A stretch of 64,000 bases of DNA from NCBI RefSeq assembly GCF_004217285.1, contig NZ_SHKS01000007.1, positions 62,001-126,000 of the forward strand. Direction: 5' to 3'. Shown here piece by piece: positions 1 through 8,077 of the stretch; the first letter of the stretch is position 1, and every line of letters starts with the position of its first letter. A program made the translations under genes and the position numbers. The notes under the pieces were generated by a model, which did no database searches, had not been told where the DNA came from, and was given only the letters and a program-made list of their open reading frames with translations. The DNA comes from Streptomyces sp. BK239 (GTDB taxonomy: Bacteria; Actinomycetota; Actinomycetes; Streptomycetales; Streptomycetaceae).

Positions 1-1
1 C

Positions 2-157
2 GCCCGCCTCACAGCGCTGGGCCGGCAGATCGAGTTCCTCACCCGCGAAGTCGAAGAGGCGGCCGAGGACCTCGGCGCGACCATCGCCGTCCTGCCCCCG
101 CACCGAGAACACGAGCCCAGGGAGCAGTACGCGATTGTCCTTGCCATCGCAAACTGA
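2..157 (+). CDS. C-terminal end of an unidentified protein (runs off left edge)
   Basis: An open frame with strong third-position GC enters from the left edge and stops with TGA at 155-157. The visible 51 residues begin ARLTALGRQIEF, continue through an acidic alpha-helical stretch (EVEEAAEDLG), and end in YAIVLAIAN. Too little is present to name a family. It lies upstream of the plus-strand operon of the element and reads in the same direction. The roughly 20 bases that follow show no clear terminator. Confidence 0.5.
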   Translation, partial: ARLTALGRQIEFLTREVEEAAEDLGATIAVLPPHREHEPREQYAIVLAIAN

Positions 158-227
158 AGCACGATCTTGAGCTGCCTTGAGCACCCACGGCCTAGGGGCG
201 GCCATGCCAGCCGCCCCTGAGCAGCGG

Positions 228-476
228 CTACTGCTGACGCTTACTCACGTGCGACACGGCGGTCATACCAGCGCCGTAGGTGAAGGCAAGGACGGCACCA
301 CCAGAAGCTACTGCGGTGAGGGCAGGCTGCCCAAGAACAACGGAGCCGATCCCAGCAACCAGCCCAGTGATGACAGATACCAAGGCAACGACGACAACGT
401 GATACACGCGGTGGTCGCAGGTAGAAGTGGTGGCAGACAAGTAGGGCCCTCCCATACTCCGTCGGAGCGCCGTCAC
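228..476 (-). CDS. Small two-helix membrane protein
   Basis: This 82-residue frame runs against the surrounding genes. After a polar N-terminus (MTALRRSMGG) come two hydrophobic stretches, at about residues 27-47 (VVVVALVSVITGLVAGIGSV) and 51-70 (PALTAVASGGAVLAFTYGAG), then a basic tail ending SKRQQ. This pattern suggests a small inner-membrane protein with two helices. No family is recognised. The opposite strand also has an open frame of 165 residues, but it is rich in Arg, Pro and Gly without hydrophobic pattern and looks like a shadow. No strong ribosome binding site is visible, so the start is uncertain. Confidence 0.5.
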   Translation of the reverse strand: MTALRRSMGGPYLSATTSTCDHRVYHVVVVALVSVITGLVAGIGSVVLGQPALTAVASGGAVLAFTYGAGMTAVSHVSKRQQ

Positions 477-784
477 CCGAATCAGGGCAGGGTGCAGCCT
501 GCGCTGGATTCACGTCACAGCGTCGCCGCCCAGCGGGCGTCGCAACAGGGAAGCGCCGGCCAGGCGCGCCTATTGCTCCTCGGCTGGAGCGCTGTAGCGG
601 TTGGCCGTCATCACCGATGCACCATGCCTTTCAAGGAACTCGTCAACCACGCCCATAGTAGCCAACCCCACTGACACCCAGACAAGTTGGTGAACGCTTC
701 CTGGGAGCCCAAGCGCCGATCTGCAGCGACCCTCACTACCTGAGTCTTCACGCGTGAAACCCCGTTGCAGGCACACCTCTCCTG

Positions 785-997
785 GTGGCCGTGCCCCTGG
801 CCAAGAATCCCGCCCGCCGCACCGCCCTCGCCGGACACCTCGCCAAGCAGCCGCCCGCCAGCGCTGCCCTCCCCGCCACCGGCGCGGCCTTCGCCCTCGC
901 CATCCTTCTCGCCGCGCACCGACAGCTCCGCCCCACGGGACAGCTGCAGCGCGGCCGACACCGCCGCCCATTCCGAGGCCGGCACAAGACGCCCTGA
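785..997 (+). CDS. Possible small hypothetical protein (70 aa)
   Basis: A GTG-initiated frame with nearly all codons ending in G or C encodes a basic peptide, MAVPLAKNPARRTALAGHL at its start, with an Ala-rich hydrophobic centre (AAFALAILLAA, about residues 34-44) and an Arg/His-rich tail. An in-frame TGA at 755-757 limits upstream extension. No convincing ribosome binding site is seen. Competing open frames on both strands also have high GC, so this is only a candidate. The flanking stretches 477-784 and 998-1043 hold no other gene that can be supported. Confidence 0.3.
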   Translation: MAVPLAKNPARRTALAGHLAKQPPASAALPATGAAFALAILLAAHRQLRPTGQLQRGRHRRPFRGRHKTP

Positions 998-1043
998 TCA
1001 GGGCGCACCCCACCACCTACCAACCCCTTGAGGAGACCGATTT

Positions 1044-1541
1044 ATGGCCGTGCGTACGCACTGGACCGTGGAGCACGCCTGCTCCCACAGCGTGGATCAT
1101 GACCTGTCCAATCGCCCTGCCGACAAGCGGGCCGGCTTCGCCCGCTGGCTCGCGTCGAAGGACTGCACCGACTGCTGGAAGGCGGCGCGCGACACCGACT
1201 CCGAGTCCAAGGAGGAGTGGCTCGCAACCAAGCGCGCCGAGGAGCAGGACGCAGCCGTCGCGTGGGCCAGGCGGTTCGACATGCCGCAGCTGGAGGGCCC
1301 GGAGAAGGCCCTGGACTGGGGCGAACGCTCCCGCCACCAGCTGATGACGGCCGCGCACACCGCGCTCGTCCTAGAAGGCACCTGGGACGAAGCGGACTGG
1401 GCGGATCTGGAGGAGAAGGCCCGCGCCATCACCCGTGCCGGATGGTGGATCGACCAGCGCGACGCCGAAGGCACCGACCTGCTCGAACTCCTCGACGCAG
1501 CCACCGAGGCGGACCGCGGGACAGAGAACCCGTACCGCTGA
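1044..1541 (+). CDS. Zinc-ribbon-like hypothetical protein of the mobile element
   Basis: A 165-residue protein preceded by a good ribosome binding site (GAGGAG, 7 bases before ATG). The N-terminus contains several potential metal ligands: HACSH near residue 11 and a CTDC pair near residue 41, with His residues between. The rest is acidic and helical, rich in Trp (WDEADWADLEE), and ends RGTENPYR. The function is unknown. It is the first clear gene of the plus-strand operon, and a perfect hairpin follows 20 bases after its stop. The Cys/His pattern makes a small metal-binding or nucleic-acid-binding N-terminal domain plausible, but this is inference. Confidence 0.75.
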   Translation: MAVRTHWTVEHACSHSVDHDLSNRPADKRAGFARWLASKDCTDCWKAARDTDSESKEEWLATKRAEEQDAAVAWARRFDMPQLEGPEKALDWGERSRHQLMTAAHTALVLEGTWDEADWADLEEKARAITRAGWWIDQRDAEGTDLLELLDAATEADRGTENPYR

Positions 1542-1561
1542 CGGCGAGCAACATAGACGGA

Positions 1562-1588
1562 GAACGCCGGTTAGCCAAACCGGCGTTC
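1562..1588 (+). terminator. Intercistronic hairpin (conserved element, copy 1)
   Basis: A perfect 11-bp stem, GAACGCCGGTT paired with AACCGGCGTTC, with loop AGCCA. It starts 20 bases after the stop of the 165-aa gene. There is no U-tract, as is usual in Streptomyces. The core is nearly identical to a second hairpin at 18876-18914. It could be a terminator, an attenuator or an mRNA end stabiliser. Confidence 0.6.
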
Positions 1589-1639
1589 CTCCGGACTATT
1601 GATGCTCCCACCCCGCCGGCAATCGCGCGGAAGGAACTC

Positions 1640-2065
1640 ATGTCCCAGCCCCCGACCACCTCGGCGTTCGCACCGACGCCAGACCCGCTCACCCCCGACC
1701 GGGACATCACCCACGCCCACTTCCAGGCCGGCGACACCGTCGTCGTCCTGAAGGGAGTGGTCGGCGGAGAACTGTGGGGCGACGCGATGCGCGTCGTGGC
1801 GCCGTCCTGGCACACCCCGACCGACGAGGACGGGTGGCGGCTGCGTGATCCGGCCGGCGGAGCCCAGTCCTACGTCACCGCCCACCCCCGCTACCTCGTA
1901 CACCTCTCACGCCGCTGCCCGGACTGCCTGATCTATGCACGGGCCATGGAGGACACCCTCCTCGCGCGGTTCGCGAACCGCGACGAGCTGATCGACTGCG
2001 GCTGGTACACGACCACCGCCCTGGGCCAACTCGTGCACATCGCCGACATCCGGAGCGGCCGGTGA
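1640..2065 (+). CDS. Hypothetical protein of the mobile element (141 aa)
   Basis: Start chosen at ATG 1640 behind AAGGA; the frame is open upstream but that part is the hairpin region. The protein has a Pro-rich N-terminus (MSQPPTTSAF), a beta-rich middle (AGDTVVVLKGVVGGELWG, then DGWRLRDPAGG) that resembles a small SH3-like or KOW-like barrel, and a C-terminal CPDC pair followed by helices. No family is recognised. Its TGA overlaps the GTG of the relaxase-like gene (GTGA), so the two are translationally coupled. This suggests an accessory role to that protein, but nothing in the sequence proves it. Confidence 0.7.
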   Translation: MSQPPTTSAFAPTPDPLTPDRDITHAHFQAGDTVVVLKGVVGGELWGDAMRVVAPSWHTPTDEDGWRLRDPAGGAQSYVTAHPRYLVHLSRRCPDCLIYARAMEDTLLARFANRDELIDCGWYTTTALGQLVHIADIRSGR

Positions 2066-2844
2066 TCCCCCGCCTGCACGAGCGGACCCACCGGCCCCAC
2101 GACCCGCTCGAAGAGGCGCTGGGGCGACCGGTCTCAGCGAACGAGGGCCTGACGGACCACACGATCGTCGCCCACTGGCCCGGCCTGGACTACTTCACCC
2201 TGGACGACGAGCAGAGACCTGGACGTCCGTCCAGTGGGCAGAGCACCTCGAAGACCCCTACCTGGAGCACCCGATCGCCGCCAGCCCCGACGACGACCGG
2301 CGGGCGATCCTCCACCTCGACATCCGCCTTCACCCGGACGACCGGGAGCTGACCGGACCGGAGTGGGCCGAGGTCGCTCACCGGCTCGCGCGGGCCGCGG
2401 GCACCGAGATCCCCGGAAAGGAGCACGGCTGCCGGTGGATCGCCGTCCAGGCCCAACCCGGGCGCCTCGACCTGATCGCCAACCTGATCCACCTCGACGG
2501 CGCTTGGCACGCTCCTCCCGCCGACAAACTGCGGCGCCTGGCACGCGAGGCGCGTCGCATCGAACAGGATCTCCAGCTGATCCCTGTCCGATCCGACCCC
2601 CCTTCACGGCCTGCCGTCCGCGCGGCGCTCACGGCATCGGCCCAGCTCGCGACCGTCCTCACGCAGCTCGCCGACGAACAGGCTGGCCCTCTGGCCGCAG
2701 TGCGCGGACTCGTCGAGCACACCTCGCACCGGATCGCCCGCCAGCCGGGAGCAGGACCTGGACACCACCGCAACCCGCCTGGTCCAGCCCCGTGCCGTCC
2801 CGGCCCCGGCAGCCGTCCGGTACACCGCCCAACGATCGCCGTAG
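2062..2844 (+). pseudogene. Relaxase/mobilization-nuclease-like protein, frameshifted and lacking HxH
   Basis: The GTG start overlaps the previous stop. The product begins MIPRLHERTHRP, which matches the MIPR(I/V)HK start of actinobacterial relaxases. Reading continues in that frame to about 2219, shifts by -1 (a base appears to be missing in the CC before TGGACG), and returns to the first frame near 2747, ending at TAG 2842-2844; the total is about 260 residues. The middle segment aligns by eye with the relaxase core: ILHLDIRLHPDDRELTGPEW then CRWIAVQAQPGRLDLIANLI. In active relatives that last part reads about RHADDHIHIVATLV, so both metal-binding histidines are absent. It is either a dead relaxase or a non-catalytic DNA-binding relative. 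The indels may be assembly errors. Confidence 0.6.
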
Positions 2845-2858
2845 AAGAAAACGTCTCC

Positions 2859-3554
2859 TTGCCCCGTACCGACCACTTCCTGGGCATCCGCCGCGACCTG
2901 CACTCCGGCGAACTCCTCGCCCGCGGCGGCGACTCCGAAGCGCACAGCATCCTCCAGCGCGCGGGCTTCGTCGCCGTCGTCCGCGTCCACGAGACCTACC
3001 ACCGCGCCCCCACCGGCCTGACCGGGGACGACGAGTCCCGTCTCGCCACCGACGCCGTCGCCCGCCTGCGAGCGGCCGGTTACCACGTCGACTGCGACGC
3101 GGACTTCGACACCGACTCTCGTCCGGTTAGCTACCTGCCGCTGGGCTCCTCCGTCGCCCACGTCGCCGAGCGGATCCGCGAGGCCACCACCACGAACGAG
3201 GCGGCCGATGCGCTGACCGAGCTGACCGCGGCTCACGACGGCATCCTCGCCGCGCTGGAGGAAGTCCTCACCGCCACCGCCGACTTCCACAACGGGCTCG
3301 GCCAGGCGGCCGACTCCTACATCGCCCGGCGGCTGCGCTACCTCGCCGACGAACACCTTCGCGTCATCCGTATCGACCTCTCCGAGACCCGCAACCAGCT
3401 CGCCGACCGGCACGCCCCGCATCCCGGCCGCAGCACCTGCACCGGGGAAGTCCCGTCAACCGAGCACGAGCGCTCCGCCGTGTGCGCCTGCCCGCCACCG
3501 CCGCGCACCCTCCCGGCTCCGCCGCCGCCGATGGCTGCCGGACTGCGCCGCTGA
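2859..3554 (+). CDS. Uncharacterised element protein with shared repeat module (paralog set)
   Basis: Start taken as TTG 2859 (LPRTDHFLGI), 14 bases after the preceding stop behind GAAGAAAA; a GTG at 2700 in the same frame belongs to the relaxase-like gene. The 231-residue product has an N-terminal module ILQRAGF...YHRAPTGL...ESRLATDAVARLRAAGYHV, then helices (TTTNEAADALTELTAAHDG) and a low-complexity Pro-rich tail. The same order of motifs is found in the genes at 4333 and, in part, 4998 and 11577, so these are paralogs. Function unknown. High GC3 throughout supports coding up to the module and helices; the tail (CPPPPRTLPAPPPP) is less certain. Confidence 0.65.
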   Translation: MPRTDHFLGIRRDLHSGELLARGGDSEAHSILQRAGFVAVVRVHETYHRAPTGLTGDDESRLATDAVARLRAAGYHVDCDADFDTDSRPVSYLPLGSSVAHVAERIREATTTNEAADALTELTAAHDGILAALEEVLTATADFHNGLGQAADSYIARRLRYLADEHLRVIRIDLSETRNQLADRHAPHPGRSTCTGEVPSTEHERSAVCACPPPPRTLPAPPPPMAAGLRR

Positions 3555-3577
3555 CTCCCACCTCGCCCAAGGACACC

Positions 3578-4336
3578 ATGCACGACCACGACCCCTCCGA
3601 GCGCCTCGCCTCGTACGCCGACGTCCTCGCCGGCGAACTCCCCGACACCTGGACCAGCTCGCACCTGTCAGCCGACGCCAAGGACGACCTCGCCGAACTC
3701 GCCGACTGTATCTGGGACCTGGACCTGGTCGCCGCCTCCCTCGCCGAGCACCCCCTGCAGCAGGCCGCCGTCCTGAGCCGACCGGACGGCGCGCAACTCG
3801 TGCTTCTGGACCGGCACGACGAGCGCGACGGCTTCCTCATCGCCGCCGTCGCCCCGCGGGCCTTGCCCGACGAGGCGTACCACGCCGTCCCCGAGCCCAA
3901 CGGCATCGCCCTGGCCGAGGACCCTTTCCTGAGCGCCGAGCAGATCGCCGGCGACCTGCTCGCCCGCTACGACAGCGCCCTCGCCCAGGTCCGCCACAAC
4001 GCCCTGGGCGGCATACAGCCCTCCCAGGCGGACCGGGTCGTCCTGACCTGGCAGCCAGACGGCAGCATCGCCACCGCCCCCGTCGACGACCGCTCCGGAG
4101 CTGTTCTCATGGCCCACGGCTTCGTCCAGGACCCGCAGAGCGGCATCTACCGCCTGAGCGGCGACGACACCCAGGCCCAGGCCCGCGCCCTGCGCGAGAT
4201 CGGCCCGCGCCTCAACGCGCGCGGCATCGGCACCGCTCTGCAGCATCCGGCAGGCCGGACCGCGCCCACCGCCGCCCCCGCTTCCGTGCCGCCCGTCCCG
4301 GCCGGTCCCCGCACGCCTGCCAACCGGTCTCGGTGA
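3578..4336 (+). CDS. Uncharacterised element protein (252 aa)
   Basis: ATG 3578 follows AAGGA; the open frame extends further upstream but only into the Pro-rich end of the previous gene. The N-terminal half is acidic and helical (SERLASYADVLAGELPDTW, then DDLAELADCIWDLDLVAASL). The second half has a strand-helix-strand unit (GSIATAPVDDRSGAVLMAHG then GIYRLSGDDTQAQARAL) that resembles the shared module of its neighbours. The end is Pro/Ala-rich. No known family is recognised. Its TGA overlaps the GTG of the next gene (GTGA), and both lie in the long operon. Confidence 0.75.
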   Translation: MHDHDPSERLASYADVLAGELPDTWTSSHLSADAKDDLAELADCIWDLDLVAASLAEHPLQQAAVLSRPDGAQLVLLDRHDERDGFLIAAVAPRALPDEAYHAVPEPNGIALAEDPFLSAEQIAGDLLARYDSALAQVRHNALGGIQPSQADRVVLTWQPDGSIATAPVDDRSGAVLMAHGFVQDPQSGIYRLSGDDTQAQARALREIGPRLNARGIGTALQHPAGRTAPTAAPASVPPVPAGPRTPANRSR

Positions 4337-4983
4337 AGCAGACGGAGCCCGACTTCTGGGTGCTGGAGTACGTCACCATCACCAAGGACCCTCGCACCGG
4401 CCTGGTCGTGGCCATCGGCGGCACCGACAAGGCTGCGGACATCCTCCAGCGAACCGGCGGCTTCCTCTCCGCTCCCGGACCGCAGGGGGACTATCACCGG
4501 CTTCCGCACGGCCTGCCCGTCGAGCATCAGCGCCTGAAGGCGACCGCGGCCTCGCACGCCCTGCTCGCCGCCGGGCACAGCGTCCACCTCGACCCCACTC
4601 TGAACATGCTGGTCGCACCGGATGGTGAACGTGAGGCCGCCCTGCGCTACCTGGCGGGGCTCGCTGAGCGAGCCGCTGCCGCCACAACCAGCAGCGAGGT
4701 GGCCGAGGTCCTGACCGAGGTCGCTGCCCCCGTCCATGGGCTGCTGCCCCTCGCCAGAGAGGTCGTCGTCCGCGCCTGGATCGCCGCCAGCGACTTCCAA
4801 GGGGCCGCGCCCGCAGGGGAACGCGATCCCATCGCACGGCTCGGAAGCACCGCCACGTCCATGAGCGAGGCCGCGCGCGCCATCCTCCACGCCCGCAATC
4901 ACGCCGCACGCCCTGCGCAGCGGCCGGCCACCACCTCACCACCGCCGAGCCGCGCCCAGCCCGCGGAATCCCGCCGCCGCTGA
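4333..4983 (+). CDS. Uncharacterised element protein with shared repeat module (paralog set)
   Basis: GTG 4333 overlaps the upstream stop. The 216-residue protein starts KQTEPDFWVLEYV and then shows the shared module: AADILQRTGGF, YHRLPHGLP, HQRLKATAASHALLAAGHSV. A helical part follows (AATTSSEVAEVLTEVAAPVHG), equivalent to the second half of the 2859 gene, and then an Ala/Pro/Arg-rich tail. This motif order marks the two genes as duplicated copies. The module is unassigned; the predicted pattern is a small alpha/beta fold. There are no catalytic-looking conserved Asp/Glu/His sets. The gap to the next gene is 14 bases with GGAG, so it is in the same operon. Confidence 0.75.
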   Translation: MKQTEPDFWVLEYVTITKDPRTGLVVAIGGTDKAADILQRTGGFLSAPGPQGDYHRLPHGLPVEHQRLKATAASHALLAAGHSVHLDPTLNMLVAPDGEREAALRYLAGLAERAAAATTSSEVAEVLTEVAAPVHGLLPLAREVVVRAWIAASDFQGAAPAGERDPIARLGSTATSMSEAARAILHARNHAARPAQRPATTSPPPSRAQPAESRRR

Positions 4984-4997
4984 CCCCGGAGAACCAC

Positions 4998-5405
4998 ATG
5001 GCCAACCTGGCCGACGAATACGGCACGGACGTCGAGATCTACATCAAGGCCCTGACGACCACCATCCACGCTGACACCCCGACCGGCGCCCCCGCCCAGC
5101 TACACGACCTGCTGGAACGCCTCGGCCTGGAACGCCACGCATACCCCACGGACGCGCCGCTCTACATCTGGCACACCGTGCCCGAGCACCGCGACGCCGA
5201 CGAGCAGAAGCGCCTGGCGACCCGCGCCATCCCCGACCTGCTCCTAGCCGGGTACGAGGTCAACTGCACGCCCGATGTCTTCGACGAATCCGCCTACCGG
5301 CAGGCCGTGGAGGACCTGCGCACCCGAGCGGGTCGCCCTGCCGCGCGGCAACAGGCACCGGCCGGCTCCCCCTCGCCTGCAACCCCGGCCCGCCGCACCC
5401 CGTAA
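4998..5405 (+). CDS. Uncharacterised element protein, short member of the module family
   Basis: ATG 4998 follows CCGGAGAACCAC, a good binding site. The 135-residue product contains a diverged module: LHDLLERLGLERHAYPTDAP, IWHTVPEHRDADEQKRLATR, PDLLLAGYEVNCTPDVF. Compared with the 2859 gene the RLAT and AGYxV positions are kept, while the RAGF and YHR positions are changed. The N-terminus (MANLADEYGTDVEIYIKAL) is acidic and the C-terminus is Pro/Ala-rich. Function unknown. The region after it (5406-5680) holds only a weak small frame. Confidence 0.7.
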   Translation: MANLADEYGTDVEIYIKALTTTIHADTPTGAPAQLHDLLERLGLERHAYPTDAPLYIWHTVPEHRDADEQKRLATRAIPDLLLAGYEVNCTPDVFDESAYRQAVEDLRTRAGRPAARQQAPAGSPSPATPARRTP

Positions 5406-5472
5406 GGCGCCTGGGCGGTCCCGGCACCGCGCCGGGTCCGCCCACCTCACCACACCAACCCCGGAGAAACCC

Positions 5473-5658
5473 GTAGCAACCCGCACACCCCCACCGATCA
5501 GCAACCGGCTCAAGCCCCGACTTGCCACGGCCCTCATCCGCCGCTATCTGCGCGCCTGCATTCCGGCCGGCCACAACCACACCTCCCGGCTGGCCGGCGC
5601 CCGCCCGGAGGTTGTCCTCGCCGAGACACAGCGCGTCGGGCACCGCCACCACCACTGA
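5473..5658 (+). CDS. Possible small basic protein with non-canonical start
   Basis: A GGAG at 5463-5466 is followed at normal spacing by GTA GCA ACC in a frame that continues for 61 residues with strong GC3 bias (ISNRLKPRLATALIRRYLRA, ending GHRHHH). GTA is not a normal start codon; a GTG or ATG would be expected here. The nearest upstream ATG in frame (5275) lies inside the previous gene in a shadow frame. The gene may therefore be inactivated by a start mutation, or the base may be miscalled. The C-terminal His-rich tail is odd, and no family is recognised. Confidence 0.3.
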   Translation, partial: VATRTPPPISNRLKPRLATALIRRYLRACIPAGHNHTSRLAGARPEVVLAETQRVGHRHHH

Positions 5659-5680
5659 CCGTCCACCGCCCCGGAGGAGC

Positions 5681-6064
5681 ATGTCCTACCCCACCCCCTA
5701 CCCGGTGAGACTGGCCGACGAGATCACCCGCCAGCTCGGCCAGCTCGCCGACCACCTATCTCAGCTTCCCCTGCCCCAGGCCGCTCAGGTCATCGTCCGC
5801 GTGCTCGACCCGGACACCGGAGTCCTCGGCGGTGTCACCCACCTCGTCGCCACCGGCAGCGTGTTCGCCAAGGACCAGGCAGAGCGAGGGGCGCTTCCCG
5901 CGGAGGTGTGGCTCGCCCTGGGCCGTGCCTCGAACGAACTCGGCGACATCACCCTCGACCTGGACGAACACAAAGACGCTCTTCAGCGCGTCGGCGCCCA
6001 ACCCGCCACTACGGCGGCGAAACCCCCGGCACCCGCACCGCTCGTCGTCCGGCGCCGCCGGTGA
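5681..6064 (+). CDS. Hypothetical element protein (127 aa)
   Basis: ATG 5681 sits 5 bases after a strong GGAGGAG. The product begins MSYPTPYPVRLADEITRQLG, has an acidic helical centre (GRASNELGDITLDLDEHKDA), and ends in a short Pro/Arg tail. The stretch GVLGGVTHLVATGSVFAKDQ is likely beta. It overlaps the following DUF317 gene by GTGA, so expression of both is coupled. No catalytic motif or known family is seen. Confidence 0.75.
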   Translation: MSYPTPYPVRLADEITRQLGQLADHLSQLPLPQAAQVIVRVLDPDTGVLGGVTHLVATGSVFAKDQAERGALPAEVWLALGRASNELGDITLDLDEHKDALQRVGAQPATTAAKPPAPAPLVVRRRR

Positions 6065-6864
6065 AGAAGAAGCAGTGGCAGGGCTGGGGACCCGGCGAGC
6101 AGGCCGAGCAGCACTACCTCGTCCAGCCCCGCGCCCTGGCCGGCGGCGGCGACGTCCGGCACCTCTCGGAGTTCCTGCGCGCCTCCGGCTGGCGGGACAA
6201 GTCCAAGACCGGCGGCCCCCCACGCATGGAGAGCCCGGACCGCACTGTCCGCATCACCTACGACCCCTACGTCCTCCCCGGCGGATGGACCATCCACGGC
6301 GACGCGGACGGAGCGAACGGCGAGTGGTCTGCCCACCTGGGCCAGCAAACGCCGGCGGAGATCGTCGCCGGCCTGACCGACGCCCTCACCCGCCCCCGCT
6401 CCGCCCATGCCCCCAACGTCTGGGCCCCGTTGCAGGAACAGAACTGGCGCACGCGCTTCGAGGGCCAGGACTACATGGCGACGAGCCCCGACGGCACCGC
6501 GTGGATGCAGTACCGGCAGAGCCCCGACGGGGCGTCGATGTGGTGGACCGGAGCGCATGACAAGCAGGGCAACGGCTGGACGGCCAACTTCGCGCCGAAC
6601 ACTCCGATGCACCTAGTGCAAGCCTTCTCCGCCGAACTCGCCAGCCCGGATCCCGTGATGCGCCCACGCGGACGCGTGCCGCACAGCGCGCAGATTCGTA
6701 CCTGGTCGGTTTCCGTCAAGCCCTTCCAGCTCAGCGCGTGGCAGCAGGCCCGGATCACGGCCGCCCGCGCCGCCACGTGGGCCCGCACCAGCGCCCGAAG
6801 CACCCGGCCGCGCACCACCGCCCGTCCCTACACCCCAGCCGACGGCGCACGCACCCGCCGCTGA
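6061..6864 (+). CDS. DUF317 domain protein
   Basis: A 267-residue protein starting at GTG 6061 in a GTGA overlap. It has an N-terminal lead with the typical RALAGGGDVRHLSEFLRASG segment, then a DUF317 unit (SPDRTVRITYDPY, GGWTIHGDADG, WSAHLGQQTPAEIVAGLTDA) and a second unit (SPDGTAWMQYRQS, WTANFAPNTPMHLVQAFSAE). DUF317 is a family of unknown function found mainly in Streptomyces, often in several copies on plasmids and integrated elements. The tail is Arg/Thr-rich and basic, which could aid nucleic-acid binding. Paralogs occur at 7240, 8641 (broken) and 17479. Confidence 0.85.
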   Translation: MKKKQWQGWGPGEQAEQHYLVQPRALAGGGDVRHLSEFLRASGWRDKSKTGGPPRMESPDRTVRITYDPYVLPGGWTIHGDADGANGEWSAHLGQQTPAEIVAGLTDALTRPRSAHAPNVWAPLQEQNWRTRFEGQDYMATSPDGTAWMQYRQSPDGASMWWTGAHDKQGNGWTANFAPNTPMHLVQAFSAELASPDPVMRPRGRVPHSAQIRTWSVSVKPFQLSAWQQARITAARAATWARTSARSTRPRTTARPYTPADGARTRR

Positions 6865-6892
6865 CCGCAACAGTCCCGTCCCGAGGAGCCCG

Positions 6893-7249
6893 ATGCCCGC
6901 ACTCACCCCGGACACCATCCGTACCCTGACCGAAACGCTCGCGGACCTTACCGACTACCTGCGCGAGAACCCCGACCCCGCAGAAGCCCTCGCCCTCGTC
7001 GAGCCCCTTCTCGACGAGTACATGGGCCTGCCCGTCCAGTTCGCCGACACGCTGCGCGCCCTCGCCCGCGCCGTACAGGAAAACCCGGACACGCCGCGCA
7101 CGGCGCAGGGCGACCTGCTGATCACCGAGCTGCGCACGGCCGCGTGGGAACTGGCCGACCAGCACACCCTCCACTACGTGCTGGACGATCTCCGTGACCT
7201 GTACGGCAGTTCGCCGACGAGCGAGCAGGGGCGCTGCTGGTGCCGCTGA
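6893..7249 (+). CDS. Hypothetical helical element protein (118 aa)
   Basis: ATG 6893 follows GAGGAG at 6 bases. The product is almost wholly alpha-helical and acidic (TPDTIRTLTETLADLTDYLR, then PDPAEALALVEPLLDEYMG), and ends ELADQHTLHYVLDDLRDLYG plus a short tail. The final 10 bases overlap the start of the next DUF317 gene. It could be a small helical partner protein, but no family is recognised. Confidence 0.75.
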   Translation: MPALTPDTIRTLTETLADLTDYLRENPDPAEALALVEPLLDEYMGLPVQFADTLRALARAVQENPDTPRTAQGDLLITELRTAAWELADQHTLHYVLDDLRDLYGSSPTSEQGRCWCR

Positions 7250-8058
7250 GCAAACGGCAGCTCGCCGCCTTCGCCGACAAGTACGCCGTGCAGATCCCGC
7301 ACGACACTAGCCCCCGCCACCTCGCCGGCCCCGGAGACGCCCGCCACGTCACCCACGGTCTGGCCGCCGCCGGATGGAACGTAGTCTCCGACCCCCTGAG
7401 CGCCGAGATCCTCCTGGCGAGCCCTGACCTTCGCCACCGGCTCCAGTTCGACCCGCAGTCCCGCACCTCGGCGTGGTGGCGGCTACGGGCAGAGCCCGTC
7501 GGCACCGAGCCCGGCTGGTACGCCGAGTTCGGCGAACTCGTGCCCGCCGAGGTCCTCGCCGCCTTCACCGACGCCCTCATCGCCCCGCCGCCACAACAGC
7601 CGGACCCGTGGCAGCAGGTGACCTCGGCAGGATGGCACCACGAGCCGGACGGCGGGCGATCGCCGGACTCCATGTGTCACATCGAACTCCGGCCATTGAG
7701 CGAATTCCACGACCGGTCGTCCTGGCACATCGAGACCCACGAGCCCGGCCACGGGGAGCTTCCTCGCCCGCGTATCTGGCACGCCTACCTCGACGAGAAC
7801 ACCCCCGCTCACCTGGTCAGCGCGTTCCTCACCGCGCTGACCGACCGCAGCCCGCTCCAGCGCGGCATGTTCGAGCGCATCGGCCACTACAGCGCCGTAC
7901 AAGAGCCCAGCGCCCTGCGCCCGCAGCAGGTGGTAGACGCCCACGCCACGCGCATCAAACACCTCCGCGTCCGGACACGCTCCGCCCGCCGCCAGCAGAC
8001 GAAACCCGCGACGGCCCCGGCCCACGCCAGCACCGCGCAGCCGGCCGCTCGCCGCTGA
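7240..8058 (+). CDS. DUF317 domain protein
   Basis: GTG 7240 lies 10 bases before the previous stop, behind GCAGGGG. The 272-residue protein contains PRHLAGPGDARHVTHGLAAA, then the first DUF317 unit (SPDLRHRLQFDPQS, GWYAEFGELVPAEVLAAFTD), then a second unit (CHIELRPLSE, HAYLDENTPAHLVSAFLTAL). The tail (RSARRQQTKPATAPAHASTA) is basic and of low complexity, like those of its paralogs. Function unknown; the family is linked to Streptomyces mobile elements. It is in the long operon, followed by a 19-base gap to the next start. Confidence 0.85.
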   Translation: MPLSKRQLAAFADKYAVQIPHDTSPRHLAGPGDARHVTHGLAAAGWNVVSDPLSAEILLASPDLRHRLQFDPQSRTSAWWRLRAEPVGTEPGWYAEFGELVPAEVLAAFTDALIAPPPQQPDPWQQVTSAGWHHEPDGGRSPDSMCHIELRPLSEFHDRSSWHIETHEPGHGELPRPRIWHAYLDENTPAHLVSAFLTALTDRSPLQRGMFERIGHYSAVQEPSALRPQQVVDAHATRIKHLRVRTRSARRQQTKPATAPAHASTAQPAARR

Positions 8059-8077
8059 ACCGACAGGACCCCACCTC

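Noticed and set aside
570..1016. Long minus-strand frame rich in Arg and Gly
   Set aside because: Composition is typical of shadow frames in high-GC DNA; only a short part near 600-690 looks protein-like, and no binding site was found.
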